A stretch of 35,866 bases of DNA from Planctomycetota bacterium (GTDB lineage Bacteria > Planctomycetota > GCA-002687715). A program made the translations under genes and the position numbers. Where the stretch lies: the NCBI GenBank assembly GCA_002687715.1, contig NZBC01000285.1:1-35866 (forward strand), read 5' to 3'. Within the stretch, counting starts at the first letter, position 1. Each line of letters opens with the position of its first letter. Under the pieces are notes generated by a model. That model saw only the letters and a program-made list of their open reading frames with translations, did no database searches and was not told the DNA's origin. Of this stretch, positions 30,751 to 35,866 are shown piece after piece.

Positions 30751-33700
30751 GCCAGCGATCAGACCAGAATCCACAACAGTCCGAGGCCCTCCGCCAGGAG
30801 TTGTTGGAGTACATCTACGGTTGCCACGAGGACGCCGCTGCTATCGAGGCGCGTATCGAGGGCGAGCCCGAGGTGCGTGCGCTCTTGAACGAAGTTCGCG
30901 GGATGGCGGCGTTGTTGGACGACGCGGCTCGGATGCCCGTCGCGCCGCTGACGCTCGACCTGGAAGCGAAGGCCCCGTCCGCGGCGGGTACCGCGGTCGC
31001 TGCACCCACCGTGGAGCGACCACTCTTTGCCCAGCCGCTGTTCCGGGTCGCCGCGAGCTTCCTGATGCTCGCCGTGCTCACCGGACCGTTCGTCACCTGG
31101 ATGGTGCTTGATCATCGTGCAGCCCAAGTGGCCGCGGAGAACATCGCGTTGGTGGTCACCGGCCCCCCCGCCGTCCCCGATGCCGCAGGTGCGACCTATC
31201 ACATCCAGACGGTGGATGCCGCTGGAGTGTCGGTCCCCACCGACGTCACCTGGACGGCGCGCGACCAGGAAGGCCTGGTGGTCGCCACCGACACGATCCG
31301 GGTCGAGGACGCGGGCGTCGATTTGCCGCTGACGCCCCGACTCGAGAGCGCCGCGATGTTCGAGGTGTCGCTCGCCGACGAGACGTTCGGTTCCGTGCCC
31401 GTGGCGACGTTCGCGTTGGGGGGCAAGCAGCGACCGCCCCTCGTTCACCTGTCGATGGACCGCCAGGCGTATCGTCCCGGTGAGGCGATGTTCCTGCGCG
31501 CGGTCATTCTCGATCGTCTCACCATGGAACCGCGCGACGGGTACTGGGCCATGCGCATCACGGACGCGCGGGACACATCCATGATGAGCCTCGCGGTGCG
31601 GAGCCAGGACGGGGTCGCGGCCACGGCGTGGCAGATCCCCGAATCTGGGGGTGGCGGCACCTGGCACTTCGAGCTGCGCGACGCCAAGAACCAGTTCACG
31701 GTCGAGCGGTTGCCGTTCGTGGTGCGACGATTCTCGGCGCCGCGCCTCGCGAAGACGGTCGTGCTGGACCGCGAGACCTATGCCGCCGGTCAGAAGGGCG
31801 CTGCCGAGGTGACGGTCAAGGCGGCCGACGGAGCCCTGGCCACGGGCGCCAAGGTGGACGGGACGGTGTCCATCGACGGAAGGACCGTGTGGTCCGAATC
31901 GACGACACTCGACGACGCCGGTCGTGCGCTTCTCCACTTTCAGCTGCCGACCGAACCCGGTACGGGCGAGGCGCGCTTCTTCGCGCGGGTCCAGCACCAG
32001 GGAATCGTCGAGACCAAGGTGGTGCCCTTCTTCATCCCCACGACGAAGCTCGACGTGAGTCTCTACCCCGAAGGCGGCGACCTCGTGGCCGGCGCCCCGG
32101 TACGCGTCTACGCCGAGGTCGCGGATGCGCGGGGGCGGCCCGTACACGCGAAGGGCCGCGTCGTCGACGTATCCACCGGATTCGCCGTGGCTGACTTCGA
32201 GACGGCGCACAAGGGCCGCGGGCAGTTCACGTTCAGCCCCGGTTCGGGGTGCCGGTATCGACTCGAGATGGTTGATCCGGTTGCAGACCCGGTTGATCTC
32301 CCCGAGGTCAAGGACGACGCGGTCGGACTGACGGCGAGAGCGGCGAGCACGGCTGCCGGCGCGCCCGTGAGCGCACAGGTGACGGTGCCGTCCGCGGGCC
32401 CGTGGATCGTCGGGTTGTTCTGCCGCGGGACGCTCGTGAGCCACACGTCGTTGGTCGCCGCCGGGACCCATCCCGTCGATCTCACGCCGCCGGACCACGT
32501 GGCGGGCGTGCTGCGCCTGACGGTGTTCGATCGCAACCTGAAGCCGGTCGCGGAGCGGCTCGTCCACCGCGAATCGGCGAAGGGACTGCGCGTCGAGGTA
32601 ACGCCGGACTTCTCCGAGCTGACCCCGGGTGCCCACCAACGGGTGGGCGTCAAGGTGACGGACGAGAACGGCGAGGGCGTGTTCGCCGTGGTCGGCGTGA
32701 GCGTGCACGACGCGGGCTCGGCGCGGTCCGCCGACACGCGCCGCATCGGGCTCGCGGACCGTGCCTGGCTCTTTGGCGACCTGGAGGCCGACGAGTTGGA
32801 GAAGGTCGAGACCTTCATGGCCTCCGATGCCGACGGATTGCGCAACGTGGACCTGTTGTTGGGGACCCGCGGTTGGCGGCGGTTCGCCTGGGCCGATCCC
32901 GACGCGTTCGTCGCGGCTCACGGGGACCGCGCGCGTCGTCGGCTTGCGCTCGAGGGACGTCCTCAGGTTCCCGTCGTGTCGGACAGTCGGTCGGAGCAGG
33001 CGGCGCGGGTGGCGCGGGTGCGTGCCCAGGCGAACACGGCGCGCCGGGTCTCGCTGATCGTGGCGCTCGTGCTCGTCATCGGTGTCTCGCTGGCGTGCGT
33101 CTGGAGCTCGCAGGTGGCCTGGCTGCGCAGGCTCGGAGTGCGCCGGCCTTTCCTGGTGCTCACCTTGCCGACCGCGCTCCTCGGGACTTTCGTCCTCGGT
33201 CTCTGTCTGCTCACCTGGACGCAGGATGGCCAGCGGATGGCGGCCCCGGACCAGGGGTTCTCGTCGGTGCCGACCAGCTCGGTGGAAACGTCCGATGTCG
33301 ACGGAGCGATAGCCTGGGCGTACGGACTCGACGTCCGGGAACTGGCGGCGGGTCAGCGCGACTTTGGCCTGTCCACCGTCTGGGGCGCCGACCCCGGGGG
33401 CCGCTTCGATCTCTATTTCATGGACGCGTCGACCGGACTCGCGATTCCCCCTGACGACCTCCTCAGCATCGCTCGGTTCGCCGCGAGCTACGTGAAGGAC
33501 TTCGACGTTGAGCTGGCCGCCGATGTGCGCGCCGGCCTGTTCGCGTTCGAGACCCCACGTCTTCCTCCAATCCAGACGTTCAGCCGGAGCGACTTCTCCG
33601 GTTTCTTCCGGATCAACGGCAAGCGCGGGACCTGGGGTCGTGAGTACGCGCACCGACGCGACACCACGCGCAAGGAAGCGCGCACCGACTTCACCGAGAC

Positions 33701-35780
33701 GGTGTACTGGAACGCGTTGCTGAAGACGGACGCGACAGGCGCGGTGGCGTTCGACTTCGACCTCTCCGATCGCGTCGGCACGTGGAACGTGTGGGCGGAC
33801 GTGCATGGTGAGGGGCGGGTGGGGCAGGCGGAGGCGACCTTCGTCACGACGAAACCGTTCTATCTCGACCCCAAGATCCCACTGGAAGTGACGGCCGGCG
33901 ATGTCCTGCTCATTCCGGTACGTGTCGCGACCGGTTCCGCGCCGGCCACGGTCGAGATGTCGGCCACGGGCACGGGGAGTCTGGCGGTGACGCAGGTCGC
34001 GCCTACCAAGTCCACACGGACGGCGGACGTCGGCCGCTTCGCCGCGACGATCGAGCAGGGTTCCGGGCGGTTCCTGGTCCCGGTCGAGGTGAGCGATGCG
34101 AAGGTGTCGGCGCTCGCGTTCGCGGGGCGCTCCGGTTCGTGGAAGGACACGGTCGCTCGTCCGGTGCGGGTCGTGGCACGGGGATTTCCGCATCGCTGGT
34201 CGTCGAGCGGGCGACTGGTGGACGCCGCGTCTGTCGTCGTGCCGATGCCGGAGGACGCGGTGGACGGCTCGCTCGTGGTCGGCCTGAAGCTCTACCCTTC
34301 GCCCCTCGCGACTCTCACCGACGGCATGGACGGCATGTTGCGCGAGCCGACCGGGTGCTTCGAGCAGACTTCGAGCAAGAACTACCCCAACGTCCTCGCG
34401 CTGCGCTGGAACGAGTCGACCGGTGAAGGATCGCCGTCCATGTCCAAGCGGGCACGGGCGTTGCTGGCCAAGGGCTACGCTCGCCTCGCCGGCTTCGAGG
34501 TCGAAGGTGGCGGGTTCGATTGGTACGGCCGGGCCCCCGCGCACGTCGGGCTGACCGCGTACGGGCTGATGCAGTTCACCGACATGGCGCGGGTCTACGA
34601 CGTCGACGCTGACCTGCTAGCGCGCACGCGGACGTGGTTGCTTTCGCAGCGTGACGGCAAGGGCGGTTTCGAATCCCCGGCACGCAGCTACTCGTTCGCA
34701 GGTGGCGGAGCGCAGTCGATCCTCGACGCGTACGTCACGCAGGCGTTGCTGGTCGCCGGCGAGGACCCGTTGGCCGTGAAGATGGAGCTTGATCGCCTCG
34801 CCGAACGCGTAGCCACCAGCGAGGACCCGTACGAACTCGCGCTGTGCGCGGTGGCGATGCGGGAAGCCGGCCGCGCGGACGTGGCCGACCGGGCCCGGGA
34901 TCGTCTGAAGCGATTCCAGAAGCCCGACGGGTCGGTGCCGGGGGCCAAGAGTACGATCACGAGCTCCGGCGCGCGGGACCGCGTCGTCGAGACCACCGGA
35001 TGGGCGGTGCTCGCCTGGCTTGGCGACGAGAATGATCGTGCGCTCGTCGAACCCGCGGTCGCCTGGCTCGTGAAGCAGCGTCGGGGCAACGGTATGTTCG
35101 GCGCTACGCAGGCGACGGTGATGACGATGAAGGCGACACTCGCCTACGCCGAGACCCAGCCCGCGTCCGCGAAGACCGGTACCGTGACCGTCAAGGTCAA
35201 CCGACGGGTGTTCCGGACCCTCACGATCACCGAAGGCCAGACGTCGGTGGTCCGGTGCAATGACCTCGAGACCGTGCTCCAGTCGGGCACGAACAACGTG
35301 GTCACCCTCGAGGCATCGGGCGGCAACGAGCTGCCCTGGACCCTCGACCTCCGCTACGTATCGGACAAGCCTGCTGACGATCCGGGCTGCCCGCTCGACC
35401 TCGAGACGTCCCTGGTCTCTGCCCAGGTCGAGGAGGGGAAAGGCGTTGCGTTGCGGGTCACGTGGAGCAACCTCACCAAGAAGGACCTGCCCTCCCCCAT
35501 GCTCGTCGTCGGACTCCCGGCCGGCCTCCACGCCGACACGAGGGTCCTCGACGCGTTGCGAGACGGTGGTCACTTCGATCACTGGGAGGTGCGCGGCCGC
35601 GACCTGACGTTCTACGTCCGCGCCCTCGAGGCCGAGGAGCGGCGGACGTTCGACATCGATCTCGTCGCCGCGATCCCCGGTACGACTACCGGCCCGGCTT
35701 CGAGGACCTGGCTGTACTACGAGCCGGATCGCAAGCGCTGGGTCGATCCGGTGACGGTGAAGGTCGCGCCCATCAAGTAG
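30747..35780 (+). CDS. Anti-sigma-like/alpha-2-macroglobulin fusion membrane protein
   Basis: A 1677-residue protein. Residues 1-97 are a cytoplasmic head like planctomycete anti-sigma domains (ELLEYIYGCHEDAAAIEARI, EPEVRALLNEV). A membrane helix follows at about 98-121, then macroglobulin-type beta domains to about 765. Two further helices (about 767-787 and 802-825) return the chain to the outside. The alpha-2-macroglobulin domain (TETVYWNALLKTDATGAVAF) precedes a thioester site, GCFEQ with Cys1204 and Gln1207, then an alpha-alpha toroid (LLSQRDGKGGFES, LKRFQKPDGSVPG) and a C-terminal beta domain. Intact CxEQ predicts a reactive thioester that traps attacking proteases. The four-base overlap with the ECF sigma gene suggests that damage outside releases the sigma factor inside; that signalling role is inference. 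Confidence 0.85.
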   Translation: MSQRSDQNPQQSEALRQELLEYIYGCHEDAAAIEARIEGEPEVRALLNEVRGMAALLDDAARMPVAPLTLDLEAKAPSAAGTAVAAPTVERPLFAQPLFRVAASFLMLAVLTGPFVTWMVLDHRAAQVAAENIALVVTGPPAVPDAAGATYHIQTVDAAGVSVPTDVTWTARDQEGLVVATDTIRVEDAGVDLPLTPRLESAAMFEVSLADETFGSVPVATFALGGKQRPPLVHLSMDRQAYRPGEAMFLRAVILDRLTMEPRDGYWAMRITDARDTSMMSLAVRSQDGVAATAWQIPESGGGGTWHFELRDAKNQFTVERLPFVVRRFSAPRLAKTVVLDRETYAAGQKGAAEVTVKAADGALATGAKVDGTVSIDGRTVWSESTTLDDAGRALLHFQLPTEPGTGEARFFARVQHQGIVETKVVPFFIPTTKLDVSLYPEGGDLVAGAPVRVYAEVADARGRPVHAKGRVVDVSTGFAVADFETAHKGRGQFTFSPGSGCRYRLEMVDPVADPVDLPEVKDDAVGLTARAASTAAGAPVSAQVTVPSAGPWIVGLFCRGTLVSHTSLVAAGTHPVDLTPPDHVAGVLRLTVFDRNLKPVAERLVHRESAKGLRVEVTPDFSELTPGAHQRVGVKVTDENGEGVFAVVGVSVHDAGSARSADTRRIGLADRAWLFGDLEADELEKVETFMASDADGLRNVDLLLGTRGWRRFAWADPDAFVAAHGDRARRRLALEGRPQVPVVSDSRSEQAARVARVRAQANTARRVSLIVALVLVIGVSLACVWSSQVAWLRRLGVRRPFLVLTLPTALLGTFVLGLCLLTWTQDGQRMAAPDQGFSSVPTSSVETSDVDGAIAWAYGLDVRELAAGQRDFGLSTVWGADPGGRFDLYFMDASTGLAIPPDDLLSIARFAASYVKDFDVELAADVRAGLFAFETPRLPPIQTFSRSDFSGFFRINGKRGTWGREYAHRRDTTRKEARTDFTETVYWNALLKTDATGAVAFDFDLSDRVGTWNVWADVHGEGRVGQAEATFVTTKPFYLDPKIPLEVTAGDVLLIPVRVATGSAPATVEMSATGTGSLAVTQVAPTKSTRTADVGRFAATIEQGSGRFLVPVEVSDAKVSALAFAGRSGSWKDTVARPVRVVARGFPHRWSSSGRLVDAASVVVPMPEDAVDGSLVVGLKLYPSPLATLTDGMDGMLREPTGCFEQTSSKNYPNVLALRWNESTGEGSPSMSKRARALLAKGYARLAGFEVEGGGFDWYGRAPAHVGLTAYGLMQFTDMARVYDVDADLLARTRTWLLSQRDGKGGFESPARSYSFAGGGAQSILDAYVTQALLVAGEDPLAVKMELDRLAERVATSEDPYELALCAVAMREAGRADVADRARDRLKRFQKPDGSVPGAKSTITSSGARDRVVETTGWAVLAWLGDENDRALVEPAVAWLVKQRRGNGMFGATQATVMTMKATLAYAETQPASAKTGTVTVKVNRRVFRTLTITEGQTSVVRCNDLETVLQSGTNNVVTLEASGGNELPWTLDLRYVSDKPADDPGCPLDLETSLVSAQVEEGKGVALRVTWSNLTKKDLPSPMLVVGLPAGLHADTRVLDALRDGGHFDHWEVRGRDLTFYVRALEAEERRTFDIDLVAAIPGTTTGPASRTWLYYEPDRKRWVDPVTVKVAPIK

Positions 35781-35787
35781 ACCCTCT

Positions 35788-35805
35788 TTGGGAGCGCGGA
35801 CCTCC
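35788..35805 (+). repeat. REP-like repeat, copy 3 (half unit)
   Basis: TTGGGAGCGCGGACCTCC, eight bases after the stop of the giant gene. Its last 16 bases are identical to the head of the repeat at 26813-26839, but the matching right arm has changed to TGTACC, so the palindrome is broken. The window ends 61 bases later with nothing else recognised. Confidence 0.6.
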
Positions 35806-35866
35806 TGTACCGTTTCAGCGTCTCTTCGAGGGTGGGATTATCCTTCGCGGGAGACCCGGCTGATCC

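Noticed and set aside
30759..34544. Open frame of 1261 codons on the minus strand
   Set aside because: It lies antisense to the alpha-2-macroglobulin gene, whose plus-strand frame has clear domains and the thioester motif. The antisense translation is Arg/His/Gly-rich with no recognisable domain, an effect of high GC.

Overview
The window is high-GC bacterial chromosomal DNA, densely packed with genes on both strands. No phage, plasmid, IS element, CRISPR array, rRNA or tRNA gene was recognised. The gene content points to Planctomycetota or a similar deep Gram-negative lineage: squalene-cyclase-fold lipoproteins, a HEAT plus von Willebrand A secreted protein, an ECF sigma factor coupled to a giant membrane protein with a cytoplasmic anti-sigma-like head, and many secreted peptidases. 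This placement is inferred from gene content only.

Layout. 1-1088 (minus): the 5' part of a homocitrate synthase gene, preceded by a candidate lysine attenuator made of a promoter, a 19-codon leader peptide and a strong terminator. 1145-3849 (minus): two tandem alpha-toroid lipoproteins. 4159-9698 (plus): a DUF368 (PopT-like) membrane protein, a HEAT/VWA protein, an N-acetylmuramoyl-L-alanine amidase, a membrane-anchored alpha/beta hydrolase, and a TrpF-fold protein that lacks the catalytic residues of true TrpF. 9734-9821: a long inverted repeat between convergent genes. 9856-13363: a signalling block with HDOD-GAF-GGDEF and receiver-CheX-like proteins (minus), and a divergent HPt protein (plus). 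13414-14799: a PBP4-type carboxypeptidase lipoprotein. 14979-17519 (minus): a secreted subtilase. 17694-21159 (plus): tRNA-guanine transglycosylase, an RlmI/RlmK-type methyltransferase and a secreted M28 peptidase.

21185-26217 (minus) is the most intriguing block. A DUF692-family (MNIO) enzyme overlaps by 4 bp a partner protein with a helical N-terminus and a PqqD-like C-terminus. These are followed by an exported S9 peptidase and a sarcosine-oxidase-like flavoenzyme. MNIO/partner pairs modify cysteines in ribosomal peptides, but no precursor peptide gene is evident here, so this may be an undescribed variant.

26246-29364: a Nudix hydrolase (plus), a REPIN-like repeat pair, and a glycosyltransferase with an M20 peptidase (minus). 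29630-35780 (plus): a small secreted beta-barrel protein, then an ECF sigma factor overlapping by 4 bp a 1677-residue protein. That protein joins an anti-sigma-like head to an alpha-2-macroglobulin with an intact thioester motif, suggesting a one-piece sensor of external protease attack. A third copy of the REP-like repeat lies just after it.
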